DNA of 64,000 nucleotides from OAS926 sp035503715 (GCA_035503715.1 DATJTE010000203.1:1-64000), one strand, 5' to 3'. Shown: positions 41,757 to 55,972, counted from the stretch's first letter. The notes: generated by a model not told the origin, from the letters alone. Numbers and translations: made by a program.

Positions 41757-42755
41757 TCAGGCCGCGCCGATACGCAGCAGATCGTGGAAATGCACGACGC
41801 CGACGGGTCGGGAATCTTCCACCACGACCAGCACGCCGATCTTGTTTTCGTTGAGATACGCCACGGCCGCACCCGCCGACATGCTCGGCGCGACGGTCTT
41901 GGGCGACCGGGTCATGATCTCTTCGACGGCAATATCCTTGAGATTGCGCTGCATGTTGCGCGCAACGTCGCCATCGGTGACGATGCCGACGAGCCGCCCG
42001 TCGCTCTCAAGTACGAGAACGCAGCCGACTTTCTTGTTGGACAGAACCATCGCGGCGTCAGGCATCTTGGTTCCGAGCGGCACCGTCGGGATGGCGTCAC
42101 CGGTGCGCATCATCTCCGACAGATGCATCAGCGATGCGCCGAGCTTACCGCCCGGGTGATAGTCGCGGAAATTATTCGGCGTGAAGCCCTTGGCTTCGAG
42201 CAGGACCACGGCGAGCGCGTCGCCGATGACGAGTTGCATCAGCGTCGACGTTGTCGGTGCCAGCCCGTGCGGGCATGCTTCAGCAACTTTCGGCAGCGCG
42301 AGCACGACATCCGCCTCGCGTCCAAGCGTCGAAGCTTCGTTCGAGGTCACCGCGATCAGGGGTATCTTGAAGCGCCTTGAATAGCGTACGATGCCCTGCA
42401 ATTCGGCGCTTTCGCCGGACCAGGACAGCGCGAGGATCGCGTCGTCCCGCGTGATCATGCCGAGGTCGCCATGATTGGCCTCGGCGGGGTGTACGAAGAA
42501 GGCCGGCGTCCCCGTCGACGCCAGCGTCGCTGCAATTTTGGAACCGATGTGGTGGCTCTTGCCGACCCCGGTGACAACGACGCGGCCGCCGAGCGCCGAT
42601 ACGATATTCACGGTATCGGCAAATGGCTTGGCGAGACCGTTCGCAAACGCCTCCGCGAGCGCCGCTATGCCCGCCTGCTCGGTCGCGACCGTACGGAGCG
42701 CGGACTCGATGGCTGCCTGCCGGTTATCCGGCTTTTCTGCGCTTCCCGCCTGCAT
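41757..42755 (-). CDS. kdsD: Arabinose-5-phosphate isomerase (KpsF/GutQ family)
   Basis: This 332-residue enzyme interconverts D-ribulose-5-phosphate and D-arabinose-5-phosphate, the first step to Kdo of lipopolysaccharide. The N-terminal SIS domain has VVVTGVGKSHHIGSKIAATL and PAEANHGDLGMI; a pair of CBS domains follows (VALGTKMPDAAMVLSNKKVG, EEIMTRSPKTVAPSMSAGAAV), making the full KdsD length. The conserved lysine and histidine pair are present. ATG at 42755 is used; a TTG two codons earlier is also in frame. It is divergent from a porin gene. Confidence 0.9.
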   Translation of the reverse strand: MQAGSAEKPDNRQAAIESALRTVATEQAGIAALAEAFANGLAKPFADTVNIVSALGGRVVVTGVGKSHHIGSKIAATLASTGTPAFFVHPAEANHGDLGMITRDDAILALSWSGESAELQGIVRYSRRFKIPLIAVTSNEASTLGREADVVLALPKVAEACPHGLAPTTSTLMQLVIGDALAVVLLEAKGFTPNNFRDYHPGGKLGASLMHLSEMMRTGDAIPTVPLGTKMPDAAMVLSNKKVGCVLVLESDGRLVGIVTDGDVARNMQRNLKDIAVEEIMTRSPKTVAPSMSAGAAVAYLNENKIGVLVVVEDSRPVGVVHFHDLLRIGAA

Positions 42756-42906
42756 GCGCAAGCGCTTAGCGCGTTAGCGGGAGACTGTCCAACGAAGAGT
42801 GGCAGCCCCGATGCCCCTATCTTCCAGCCCTTTCCGAAACCCTGTGTTAACCATCGCGATTTACGGTTCGGAAAGAATTTCGCGTCCGTTCGATCGTCAG
42901 GTGGCC

Positions 42907-44664
42907 ATGTCCGGGGACCGGCCCGTTCCGCAAAAACGCGCTGAGACCGCGCTTTTCCGCGCCGCTCTGCTGGCAGCGCCGCTCTTTTGCGCGGGCGCGC
43001 TTCCCACCATGGCGCAGGAAGCCGGCCTACGCGGCGCCGTTGCGGAAGCAAACGTCAACGACGACCTCCTGAGCCGGGTCCCTCTTGCCGACCGCCGAAC
43101 GGCGTTGGAGGCGCCAGCCCAGCCGCAAGCGGCGGAACAGACAGGAATCCCGACACCGACCTATCAGCCGGCCTCCGAGGAACCCGTCGCCGAGACGCCG
43201 GAGGATTCGCTGTTTGCGGACCCTGAGGACGATCAGGATGCGCAGTCCACGTTTGGCGAACCGGTTGAGCCGGTCAGGCCGCGCCGTCCCTCGACCGCGG
43301 CGGAACGCGCCACCGCGGCCGGGCGAGACTCGGAACCGGAGACCGCGGCGGAGCGTAATCGCGCAGCGACCGCCGAGCCGACCCGCAGCGAAGCGGAACA
43401 GGACGAGGACGACACGCTGACGACCGGCACGGTTCGTGCCGGAACCGTCGACAGCGAAGCTGACATTAGGGTCGATCCGCGCGCCGAACCGGAAGCGCCG
43501 ATCGAAGGCATCGACCGCATCGAAGAGGAGAACCCGTACGAGGCGATCGGCATCCGCGCCGGTTCCTTCATTCTGCGGCCATCAATCGAAAGCGGCGTGA
43601 CCTACACGACCAACGCCGATTACAGCCCGAACGGCGAGGACGCATTTCTCTCGGAGACGACACTGCGACTGAATGCCGTTTCGGACTGGGCGCTTCACTC
43701 CGCCCGGCTCGACTCTTACGGCATTTTCCGCAGAACGATCTCCGGCGCCGAAGTCAAGGAAACACAGGCCGGCGCCAATGGCGAACTCCAGCTCGATTTG
43801 GGGCACGATTATCGAGCGACCGGCACGTTCGAATACGAGCGCCGGCCGGAAACTGCCGAGTCGCCTGTCGAGATCGTCGGCGTCGCGACACGGCCGTTGA
43901 GACAAACGCTCAACGGTAGCCTTGGTCTGTCCAAGGAGTTCGGCAAAGCCCGCTTCGGAGTCACCGGTCGGGTCGAGCGCGACTGGTACGGCGACGCGAC
44001 GCTCACCAACGGCGATATCCTTTCGCAGGAGGATCGTAACTCGACGCTAGCGACGGTCGCGCTGCGCGGCGGCTATGAAATTTCTCCAGCGCTCACGCCC
44101 TTCGTCGAATTCGAATACGGCCGGCGCATGATGGATGTCGAGGTTGACCCCAGCGGCTTCGAACGATCGGCTACGCGACTGGCCGCACGCGCCGGCGTCG
44201 AGCTCGACATGGGCGAAAAATTCGGCGGCGAAATCTCGGGCGGCTGGCTGCGCGAAACACTTGACGACAGCAGGCTGGAGCCGATCTCCGGTGCGACCGT
44301 CGAAGCTGATCTCCGCTGGTCGCCCTTCCGTGGCACGACGGTCGCGCTGAACGGCTCGACGACGGTCGAAGGCACGACGACAGCAGGCGAAAGCGGATCG
44401 ATCCTCTATGACGGCCGGCTGTCGATCGACCGGCAGTTGCGCGCCAATCTTACCGGCACGCTCGCTTTCGGCGCGCGGTACCGCGACTATGTCGGCATCG
44501 ACGCACACGATCTCACGCTGATCGCCGAAGGCAGTCTGACCTGGTGGCTGAACCGTTATGCCGGCGTAACCGCGCGCGCGCGCCACGAGACGCTGAAAAG
44601 CTCGCTGCCCGACCGCGATTCGAAGACGAGCTCGATATTCCTCGGCCTGAAGGTGCAGCGTTAG
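42907..44664 (+). CDS. Outer-membrane beta-barrel protein, BBP2_2-like
   Basis: This 585-residue exported protein has a signal peptide (AALLAAPLFCAGALPTMAQ) and a disordered acidic region of about 190 residues rich in Glu, Arg, Pro and Ala. From about residue 210 it alternates as in a transmembrane beta-barrel (AGSFILRPSIESGVTYTTNA, AFLSETTLRLNAVSDWALHS) and ends in an aromatic-plus-charged pattern. The layout fits putative beta-barrel porin 2. ATG at 42907 preserves the signal peptide; a GTG at 42799 does not. Function unknown. Its stop overlaps the galU stop on the other strand. Confidence 0.72.
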   Translation: MSGDRPVPQKRAETALFRAALLAAPLFCAGALPTMAQEAGLRGAVAEANVNDDLLSRVPLADRRTALEAPAQPQAAEQTGIPTPTYQPASEEPVAETPEDSLFADPEDDQDAQSTFGEPVEPVRPRRPSTAAERATAAGRDSEPETAAERNRAATAEPTRSEAEQDEDDTLTTGTVRAGTVDSEADIRVDPRAEPEAPIEGIDRIEEENPYEAIGIRAGSFILRPSIESGVTYTTNADYSPNGEDAFLSETTLRLNAVSDWALHSARLDSYGIFRRTISGAEVKETQAGANGELQLDLGHDYRATGTFEYERRPETAESPVEIVGVATRPLRQTLNGSLGLSKEFGKARFGVTGRVERDWYGDATLTNGDILSQEDRNSTLATVALRGGYEISPALTPFVEFEYGRRMMDVEVDPSGFERSATRLAARAGVELDMGEKFGGEISGGWLRETLDDSRLEPISGATVEADLRWSPFRGTTVALNGSTTVEGTTTAGESGSILYDGRLSIDRQLRANLTGTLAFGARYRDYVGIDAHDLTLIAEGSLTWWLNRYAGVTARARHETLKSSLPDRDSKTSSIFLGLKVQR

Positions 44665-45566
44665 CGGCTGGTCTTGCGGCGCTCCACCGGCTTCAGCTCG
44701 GCAACCATCTTCTCGATGAGATGCGCGATCTGCGCATGCATGTCAGGGCGCCACAGCGCGAAAGCGACATTCGCTTCGACGAAGCCTTCCGGCGAGCCGC
44801 AGTCGAACGTCCGGCCGGTGTAATGATAGCCGTAGAACGGCTGGTTTTTCTTCAGCTTCAGCATCGCGTCGGTGAGCTGGATCTCGTTGCCCGTGCCGCG
44901 CTCCTGGTTCTCCAGAATGCCAAAAATCTCCGGCTGAAGAATGTAGCGGCCGTTGATGTAGAGGTTGGAGGGAGCGGTTCCCTGTTTCGGCTTCTCGACC
45001 ATATTGGTGATCGCAAAGCCCGAATGGGCATCCTCGCCGCGGCCGACGACGCCGTATTTGTGCGTCTCGGCCGGGTCGCACTCCTGCACCGCGACGATGT
45101 TGCTGCCGGTCTTCTCGTAAAGCTCAACCATGTCCTTCATGCAGCCGACCTCGGACTGCATGATCATGTCCGGCAGAAGCAGCGCGAAAGGTTCGTCGCC
45201 GACCAGGTCGCGGGCGCACCAGACCGCATGGCCAAGGCCGAGCGGCACCTGCTGGCGGGTAAAGCTTGTCTGCCCGGGCGCCGGCTGCAACCGCTGCAGC
45301 CGGGCGAGCTGGTCGTCCTTACCACGCTGGGCGAGCGTGTCGTAGAGCTCGAACTGGACGTCGAAATGGTCTTCGATGACCGCCTTGTTGCGGCCCGTGA
45401 CGAAGATGAAATGCTCGATGCCCGCCTCGCGGGCCTCGTCCACGACATATTGGATCACCGGCTTGTCGACGACGGTGAGCATTTCCTTCGGAATGGCCTT
45501 GGTCGCGGGAAGAAACCGCGTTCCGAGACCTGCCACCGGAAACACTGCCTTGCGAACCTTGCGCAT
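44661..45566 (-). CDS. galU: UTP-glucose-1-phosphate uridylyltransferase
   Basis: This 301-residue enzyme makes UDP-glucose for exopolysaccharide, lipopolysaccharide and glucans. The nucleotide-binding motif is FPVAGLGTRFLPATKAIPKEML, with VDKPVIQYVVDEA following. Other conserved parts are GLGHAVWCARDLVGDEPFALLLPDMI and EIQLTDAMLKL. Length and motifs fit the single-domain bacterial UGPase. ATG at 45566 is chosen; the extension to 45656 has no ribosome site and lies in the shared promoter region with the lytic transglycosylase gene. Confidence 0.93.
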   Translation of the reverse strand: MRKVRKAVFPVAGLGTRFLPATKAIPKEMLTVVDKPVIQYVVDEAREAGIEHFIFVTGRNKAVIEDHFDVQFELYDTLAQRGKDDQLARLQRLQPAPGQTSFTRQQVPLGLGHAVWCARDLVGDEPFALLLPDMIMQSEVGCMKDMVELYEKTGSNIVAVQECDPAETHKYGVVGRGEDAHSGFAITNMVEKPKQGTAPSNLYINGRYILQPEIFGILENQERGTGNEIQLTDAMLKLKKNQPFYGYHYTGRTFDCGSPEGFVEANVAFALWRPDMHAQIAHLIEKMVAELKPVERRKTSR

Positions 45567-45775
45567 GCTTGAACCTAGCCGCCCCCAAACCCCAAACAAA
45601 TGGTCTGAGGCGACATTTTCACGCCGAAATTGAAGAATATTGAACGCATCGCGCAAATCCGGGCGGGCGGCGCGACAGGCACGTCCGCTACCCTGCCCGA
45701 AAGCCGCTATGGTAAACTGATTGATAACCGCGTTCGGGGATGAATGGCCTTTGGGACCATTTTAGGAGGGAGACG

Positions 45776-47002
45776 ATGCTCATCCGCACCGCCGCCAAAC
45801 GCCTGATCAGCGCCGCCGCTGCCGCCGGCCTGTCGTTTGCACTCGTTTTTTCGACCGTTCCGGCGCAGGCCGATGCGGGTTTCCAGAACTGGGTGGCCAG
45901 CTTCAGGTCGACCGCCGCCAAAAGCGGCATTTCGCGTTCGACCTTCGACCGCGCCTTCGCCAACGTGACCGCGCCCGACCCGGAAGTGCTTGAAAAGGCT
46001 CGCTTCCAGCCGGAATTCAAAGCGCCGGTCTGGGACTATTTCGACAACCGCGTGCATGAGAACTCGATCGAGGTCGGCCGCGCCATGGCGCGCAAGTACA
46101 AGCAGACCCTCGACCGCATCGAATCGCGCTACGGCGTCGACCGCTACATCCTGCTCGCGATCTGGTCGATGGAATCGAACTATGGCGAGATCCTCAAGAA
46201 CGAAAATGTGATGCGCAGCGTCGTGCGCTCGCTGGCCACTCTCGCCTATGCGGACAAGAAGCGCGCCAAATTCGCCCGGCAGCAACTGATCGCGGCGCTG
46301 AAGATCCTGCAGAGCGGCGACATCGATGAAAGTCATCTCACCGGCTCGTGGGCCGGCGCGATGGGCCATACGCAATTCATTCCGACCAGCTACCAGGCCT
46401 ATGCGGTCGATGCCGACGGCGACGGCCGCCGCGATATCTGGAACTCGATTCCCGACGCGCTGGCGACCGCCGCCAACCTCCTGAAAAAGAACGGCTGGCA
46501 GGCCGGCAAGACCTGGGGTTACGAGGTGGCGCTGCCGTCCGGCGGCAAATTCCCCGGCGGCAAGATGTCGTTGTCGAAATGGCAATCGATCGGGGTGACG
46601 CGGGCCAGCGGCAAACCGTTCCGCAATGGCGGCGATAACGCAGAATTGAAGGTGCTCGACGGCCGCAGCGGGCCAGCCTTCCTTATGACGCGCAACTTCT
46701 TCGTGCTGAAGGCTTACAACAACGCCGACAAATATGCGCTGGCGGTCGGTCTCCTTGCCGACGAAATCGCCGGCTACGGCGGCCTCGTGCAGGATTGGAA
46801 CCGGCCGTTCACGAAGCTGAGCTTCGACGAAAAGCAGCAATTGCAGCAGCAGCTTTCCGTCCATGGCTATTATGACGGCAAGATCGACGGCAAGATCGGC
46901 GAAGGCACGAAATCGGCGATCCGCGCGTTTCAGGCCCAAGCCGGCTTGACCCAGGACGGTCATCCCAGCAAGGAAGTCCTGAGGTCGCTGCAGGGCCGGT
47001 AG
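45776..47002 (+). CDS. Lytic murein transglycosylase (MltB family) with peptidoglycan-binding domain
   Basis: This 408-residue periplasmic enzyme cleaves glycan strands to 1,6-anhydroMurNAc. A signal peptide (AKRLISAAAAAGLSFALVFSTVPAQA) is followed by the SLT_2 domain. The catalytic glutamate lies in IWSMESNYGEIL (about residue 133), with HTQFIPTSYQAYAVDADGDG as a further signature. A C-terminal PG_binding_1 domain (about 345-405, LQQQLSVHGYYDGKIDGKIGEGTKSAIRAFQ) ends the protein. ATG at 45776 follows AGGAGGGAG. A DUF459 hydrolase gene follows after 13 bp, so both envelope proteins may be co-transcribed. Confidence 0.9.
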   Translation: MLIRTAAKRLISAAAAAGLSFALVFSTVPAQADAGFQNWVASFRSTAAKSGISRSTFDRAFANVTAPDPEVLEKARFQPEFKAPVWDYFDNRVHENSIEVGRAMARKYKQTLDRIESRYGVDRYILLAIWSMESNYGEILKNENVMRSVVRSLATLAYADKKRAKFARQQLIAALKILQSGDIDESHLTGSWAGAMGHTQFIPTSYQAYAVDADGDGRRDIWNSIPDALATAANLLKKNGWQAGKTWGYEVALPSGGKFPGGKMSLSKWQSIGVTRASGKPFRNGGDNAELKVLDGRSGPAFLMTRNFFVLKAYNNADKYALAVGLLADEIAGYGGLVQDWNRPFTKLSFDEKQQLQQQLSVHGYYDGKIDGKIGEGTKSAIRAFQAQAGLTQDGHPSKEVLRSLQGR

Positions 47003-47015
47003 CAGAGGCGAAAGT

Positions 47016-48260
47016 GTGAGTACGAAGGCGGGTATCACATCGAGACGTTTTGCAAAGGCGGGCCTGACGCTCGCCCTTGCCGCCGTGTTCTTGCTGCCCG
47101 GCCTGCTCTCCAGTGATTCCTACGCACAGGAGCGTCAGCGCCCACGGTCGCTGATGGAAATGCTCTTCAACGGCAAACGGATCGAGCCGAAAAAGCCTGC
47201 CGTTACCGTCAAGAACCGTACGACACCGAAAAAGAAATCGTCTGTCGTCCGGCTACCGGCCGAACCGGAAGCAGTGATCAAGCTCGACACGGCGAAAACC
47301 GTGATGGTCGTCGGCGATTTCCTCGGCACTGGACTGGCCGAGGGGCTAACGCCGGCGTTCGACCAGGACCCCAACGTCAAGGTGATCGACCGCACGAAAC
47401 CATCCTCGGGCTTCGTGCGCGACGATGTTTACAACTGGCCGGCAGAGATCAAGGGACTGATCGAGGCGGAGCGTCCCGCCGCGATCGTCGTGATGCTCGG
47501 CTCCAATGACCGCCAGCAGATGCGGGTCAGCGACGAGCGCGTGGCGCCGATGTCGGAAGCGTGGATCAAAGAGTACGAAGCCCGCACCAAGGCGCTCGGC
47601 GCCGCGATCGCCGAAACCCGCGTGCCGCTGATCTGGGTCGGCATGCCTTCGTTCAAATCGTCGAAGATGTCCCAGGACATGATCGCCTTCAACGATTTCT
47701 ACAAGCGCGCAGCCGAAGGAGCCGGTGGCGTCTATGTCGACATCTGGGACGGTTTCGTCGACGAGAAGGGCGCGTTCGTAACCAGCGGGCCTGATATCAA
47801 CGGCCAGCCGGTGCGTCTACGTGGCTCGGACGGCATCAATCTGGCCAAGGCCGGCAAACGCAAGGTGGCGTTCTACGTCGAGAAGCCGCTGGCGAAGTTC
47901 GTTGGCGGAAAGACCCTTCCCGAACTTGATCCGCTCGGCCCGGGCGCGCCTCCGTCCGCCGCGCTGCCAGGTGGCGTTTCGGCGATCGACCGCACCATGC
48001 CGGTATCGCTGTCCGATCCCGAGCTTGACGGCGGGACGGAGTTGCTCGGCCTGAAAGTCGTGCCGAAGAAGGAAGACACGGAATCGCCGGGCGACAGGCT
48101 TGCGGTTGAGGGGATTGCACCCGCACCGAAGCCGGGACGTGCGGATGATTTTGGCGGCGCTGAGGTTTCTCCGGCACCTGCAGCGACGGCGCCCGTGACT
48201 GAACTGCGCCCGGCGGTGGATGCCGTAGCGCCAGAAAAAACGATGGCGATTCCGCGTTAG
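47016..48260 (+). CDS. SGNH/GDSL-type hydrolase, DUF459
   Basis: This 414-residue exported protein starts at GTG with a hydrophobic signal (AKAGLTLALAAVFLLPGLLSSDS). The SGNH part (about 95-300) has VMVVGDFLGTGLAEGL (block I, where Asp-Phe-Leu replaces the usual GDS), VVMLGSNDRQQM (block III) and LIWVGMPSFKSS. A proline-rich tail follows. The changed block I in DUF459 leaves the nucleophile unclear, so the hydrolase activity is not proven. Relatives are linked to cell-envelope acyl chemistry. It probably shares a transcript with the lytic transglycosylase. Confidence 0.8.
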   Translation: MSTKAGITSRRFAKAGLTLALAAVFLLPGLLSSDSYAQERQRPRSLMEMLFNGKRIEPKKPAVTVKNRTTPKKKSSVVRLPAEPEAVIKLDTAKTVMVVGDFLGTGLAEGLTPAFDQDPNVKVIDRTKPSSGFVRDDVYNWPAEIKGLIEAERPAAIVVMLGSNDRQQMRVSDERVAPMSEAWIKEYEARTKALGAAIAETRVPLIWVGMPSFKSSKMSQDMIAFNDFYKRAAEGAGGVYVDIWDGFVDEKGAFVTSGPDINGQPVRLRGSDGINLAKAGKRKVAFYVEKPLAKFVGGKTLPELDPLGPGAPPSAALPGGVSAIDRTMPVSLSDPELDGGTELLGLKVVPKKEDTESPGDRLAVEGIAPAPKPGRADDFGGAEVSPAPAATAPVTELRPAVDAVAPEKTMAIPR

Positions 48261-48273
48261 GCTAGCTGCCGCT

Positions 48274-49692
48274 TCAGCGCGGCAGCAGCGACGACCCCAT
48301 CAGATATTCGTCAATCGCGCGGGCGGCCTGGCGGCCTTCGCGGATCGCCCACACGACCAGCGACTGGCCGCGGCGCATGTCGCCTGCGGCGAAGAGCTTG
48401 TCGACACTCGTCTTGTAGTCGTTGACGTTGGCAGCAACGTTGCCGCGCGGGTCGAGCTTCACGTCGAAGCTCTTCAGCATGCCTTCATGCACGGGATGCA
48501 CGAAGCCCATCGCCAAGAGAACGAGATCGGCCTTGAGCTCGAATTCGGAACCTGGAATCGGCTGCATCTTGGCGTCGACACGGACGCAATGGAGTTTCTT
48601 CACCTGGCCGTTCTCGCCCGAGAACTTCTGGGTCACCACGGAGAAGTCGCGGTCAGCGCCTTCCTGATGGCTGGACGAGGTCCGGAGCTTTAGCGGCCAG
48701 TTCGGCCACGTCACCGCCTTGTCTTCCATCTCCGGCGGCTTCGGCATGATCTCGAGCTGCATGACCGACAGCGCGCCCTGGCGGATCGACGTGCCGATGC
48801 AGTCCGAGCCTGTATCGCCACCGCCAATGACGACGACGCGCTTGCCGCCGGCCAGAATCGGATGATTGTCGAGCGGCGGCTCCATGGAGACGCGGCGGTT
48901 CTGCTGCGGCAGGAAATCCATGGCGAAATGAATGCCGGCAAGATCGCGACCTTCGATCGGCAGGTCGCGACCCTTCTCCGAGCCACCACTGACCAGCACC
49001 GCGTCATAGGACGCGAGCAGCTCCGCCGCATCCTTGTTCACGCCGACATGGACGCCGTAATGGAACGTCACGCCTTCGGCCTGCATCTGCTCGACGCGGC
49101 GGTCGATCAAGTGCTTCTCCATCTTGAAGTCGGGAATGCCATAACGGAGCAAGCCGCCGGCCTTGGGCTGCTTCTCCAAAATATCGACGGCATGACCGGC
49201 ACGCGCAAGCTGTTGCGCAGCGGCGAGACCGGCCGGACCCGAGCCGACGACCGCCACCCGCTTGCCGGTCTTCGACGAAGCAATCTCCGGACGGACCCAG
49301 CCGTGCTGCCATGCCTTGTCGACGATCGCGCACTCGATCGTCTTGATGGTGACCGGCGTGTCCTCCAGGTTCAGCGTGCATGACGCCTCGCAGGGCGCCG
49401 GGCAGACGCGACCGGTGAACTCCGGGAAATTGTTGGTCGAGTGGAGGTTGCGCGACGCCTCCTCCCAATTGCCGAGATAGACCAGATCGTTCCAGTCAGG
49501 GATCTGGTTGTTCACCGGGCAGCCGGTATGGCAGTAGGGAATGCCGCAATTCATGCAGCGCGCGGCCTGATCCTTAGTGCCTTCCTCGCCCAGCGGGATC
49601 GTGAACTCTTTGTAGTTCCGAATCCGGTCCGACGCCGGCAGATACTTCCGGTCGCGGCGGTCGATTTCCAGGAAACCTGTTACCTTACCCAT
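48274..49692 (-). CDS. gltD: Glutamate synthase [NADPH] small subunit
   Basis: This 472-residue beta subunit passes electrons from NADPH through FAD and Fe-S clusters to the alpha subunit for glutamate formation from glutamine and 2-oxoglutarate. N-terminal cysteines CMNCGIPYCHTGCPVNNQIP bind [4Fe-4S] clusters. FAD and NADPH motifs are GSGPAGLAAAQQLARAG and VIGGGDTGSDCIG. ATG at 49692 is chosen at the MGKVTGFLEIDRRDRKY start usual for GltD. It is downstream of gltB on the same strand, separated by 128 bp that contain a GC-rich hairpin. Confidence 0.95.
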   Translation of the reverse strand: MGKVTGFLEIDRRDRKYLPASDRIRNYKEFTIPLGEEGTKDQAARCMNCGIPYCHTGCPVNNQIPDWNDLVYLGNWEEASRNLHSTNNFPEFTGRVCPAPCEASCTLNLEDTPVTIKTIECAIVDKAWQHGWVRPEIASSKTGKRVAVVGSGPAGLAAAQQLARAGHAVDILEKQPKAGGLLRYGIPDFKMEKHLIDRRVEQMQAEGVTFHYGVHVGVNKDAAELLASYDAVLVSGGSEKGRDLPIEGRDLAGIHFAMDFLPQQNRRVSMEPPLDNHPILAGGKRVVVIGGGDTGSDCIGTSIRQGALSVMQLEIMPKPPEMEDKAVTWPNWPLKLRTSSSHQEGADRDFSVVTQKFSGENGQVKKLHCVRVDAKMQPIPGSEFELKADLVLLAMGFVHPVHEGMLKSFDVKLDPRGNVAANVNDYKTSVDKLFAAGDMRRGQSLVVWAIREGRQAARAIDEYLMGSSLLPR

Positions 49693-49779
49693 AGCCTGTC
49701 TTCCGTTCCCTAGGCGGCCAGCTTCCGCTAGCGCATTCAGTACCTGCTCTTCAACTGTTGATGTGAGCACACCGATGGT

Positions 49780-49806
49780 CCGCTGCCGGGAATGTACCGG
49801 CAGCGG
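49780..49806. repeat. 10-bp perfect hairpin between gltB and gltD
   Basis: CCGCTGCCGG (49780-49789) and CCGGCAGCGG (49797-49806) enclose GAATGTA, 14 bp after the gltB stop in the direction of transcription. No T-run follows on the minus strand. It may stabilise the gltB message end or act as a partial terminator setting the GltB:GltD ratio. Confidence 0.7.
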
Positions 49807-49820
49807 GTGCCCAGCACGGC

Positions 49821-54524
<4,704 letters not shown>

Positions 54525-54717
54525 CGCTCTTCCTCCGTTCTCGGCCCTTCCGGGCGGTTGCCGCAGGCGCGGCAAACCGCGCTGCACATCTCATTTCCCT
54601 GCTGAATGCGGCTGCTGCCGTCGTCCGTGGCAAGGACAGCCGAGCCAGCTTTATAGCACGCTGGTCCGGCGGGTCATGCTTCGTTAAATACGACAGGAGT
54701 GCTGTCCTATTTCATGT
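54525..54717. promoter_or_regulatory. gltB upstream region
   Basis: This part of the 398-bp gltB/ltaE gap holds the gltB ribosome site and leader. A short inverted repeat, GACAG-GAGTG-CTGTC, lies around 54691-54705. No confident promoter was recognised. Confidence 0.35.
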
Positions 54718-54867
54718 ATGGCAGAATTGTGGACAGCCTTCAAGACGGAAATGGAAAAAATCCAGACGGATCACGAAATTAAATTAGCGGATCGAAATTT
54801 GAGAAGTAATTTTATTGCGCGACGTGAAACGCTGCTCTTCCGGATGCTGACGCGACCTGGCTCTTGA
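54718..54867 (+). CDS. Possible 49-residue small protein
   Basis: ATG at 54718 opens a 49-codon frame to TGA at 54865-54867. The product starts MAELWTAFKTEMEKIQ and is highly charged and probably helical, with no signal peptide or known motif. Codon use is more A/T-rich than its neighbours. No good ribosome-binding site lies at normal spacing (AGGAG is about 19 bp upstream), so it could be chance. It occupies much of the gltB-ltaE gap. Confidence 0.3.
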   Translation: MAELWTAFKTEMEKIQTDHEIKLADRNLRSNFIARRETLLFRMLTRPGS

Positions 54868-54922
54868 AGCTTGAAGGAAAAGCCGCGACAACCCAGGCGC
54901 ATTTCTCGAACGGATTCATCCA

Positions 54923-55972
54923 ATGATTTTCGCTTCCGACAATTGGGCTGGCGCCCATCCGCGCGTTGCGGCGAGCCTCGGCCTCCACGCGGCCGGTTAC
55001 GCTTCCGCTTATGGATCGAGCGATCTGGATCGCAAGGTCGCCGACCGGTTCTCCATTCTCTTCGAGCGCGAAGTGGCGGTTTTTTATGTGAGCACAGGCA
55101 CCGCTGCGAACTCGCTGGCGCTGGTGTCGGTCAATCGCCCGGCCGGCGTTTCATTCGTCCATGAGGAAGCGCACCTGATCGCCGACGAAGCCGGCGCGTC
55201 GGAATATCTGACGGGCGGCGCGCGGCTCTGCCCTGTGGCCGGCGAGCGCGGCAAGATGGACCCGCAGAAGCTGGAGACCGCAATCGGGCGCTACCCGGCC
55301 CAGTTCCTGCATGGCGGACGTCCCATGGCCATCTCCATCACCCAGACGACGGAATGCGGCACCGTCTACAGCCTCGACGAGATCGACACGATTTCGGCAA
55401 TCGCGAAAAAGCATGAACTGCCGCTGCACATGGACGGCGCGCGCTTTGCCAACGCTCTCGTCTCGCTGAACGCCACGCCGGCGGACATGACCTGGCGGCG
55501 CGGCGTCGACATTCTCTCCTTCGGCGGCACCAAGAACGGTTGCTGGTGCGCGGAGGCGGTCGTTCTCTTCGATCCCGCCCAGGCTGGCGAGTTCGCGTTC
55601 ATCCACAAGCGCGGCGCGCAGCTTTATTCCAAATCGCGTTTCGTCTCGGCACAGTTCGACGCCTATTTCGAGGATGACCTCTGGCTGGAGAACGCCCGCC
55701 ACGCCAACGGAATGGCCGAAAGGCTCGCCGGGCATTTCCGCAATTCGCGCGCAGCGCGGCTCGCCTGGGAGCCGGACGCCAACGAAGTCTTCCCCATCAT
55801 GAAGCGCAAGCGCGCGGAGAAGCTCAGACAGGACGGCGCCGTGTTTTACGACTGGACTGCGCCGGCGAGCTTCAAGGGGAAGCTCGAAGAAGACGAAAGC
55901 ATCTATCGTTTCGTGACCAGCTTCGCGACGACGGAAGAGGACGTCGACCGTCTCATCGAGCTCCTCAAATAA
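54923..55972 (+). CDS. ltaE: Low-specificity L-threonine aldolase
   Basis: This 349-residue PLP enzyme cleaves threonine and allo-threonine to glycine and acetaldehyde. The start MIFASDNWAGAHP matches the family's FxSDN opening. YGSSD, the VSTGTAANSLAL phosphate-binding loop, HMDGARFANAL with the cofactor aspartate and the Schiff-base lysine in SFGGTKNGCWCAEAVV (about residue 207) are all present. Length is usual. It is divergent from gltB and not operonic with the following small gene. Confidence 0.9.
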   Translation: MIFASDNWAGAHPRVAASLGLHAAGYASAYGSSDLDRKVADRFSILFEREVAVFYVSTGTAANSLALVSVNRPAGVSFVHEEAHLIADEAGASEYLTGGARLCPVAGERGKMDPQKLETAIGRYPAQFLHGGRPMAISITQTTECGTVYSLDEIDTISAIAKKHELPLHMDGARFANALVSLNATPADMTWRRGVDILSFGGTKNGCWCAEAVVLFDPAQAGEFAFIHKRGAQLYSKSRFVSAQFDAYFEDDLWLENARHANGMAERLAGHFRNSRAARLAWEPDANEVFPIMKRKRAEKLRQDGAVFYDWTAPASFKGKLEEDESIYRFVTSFATTEEDVDRLIELLK

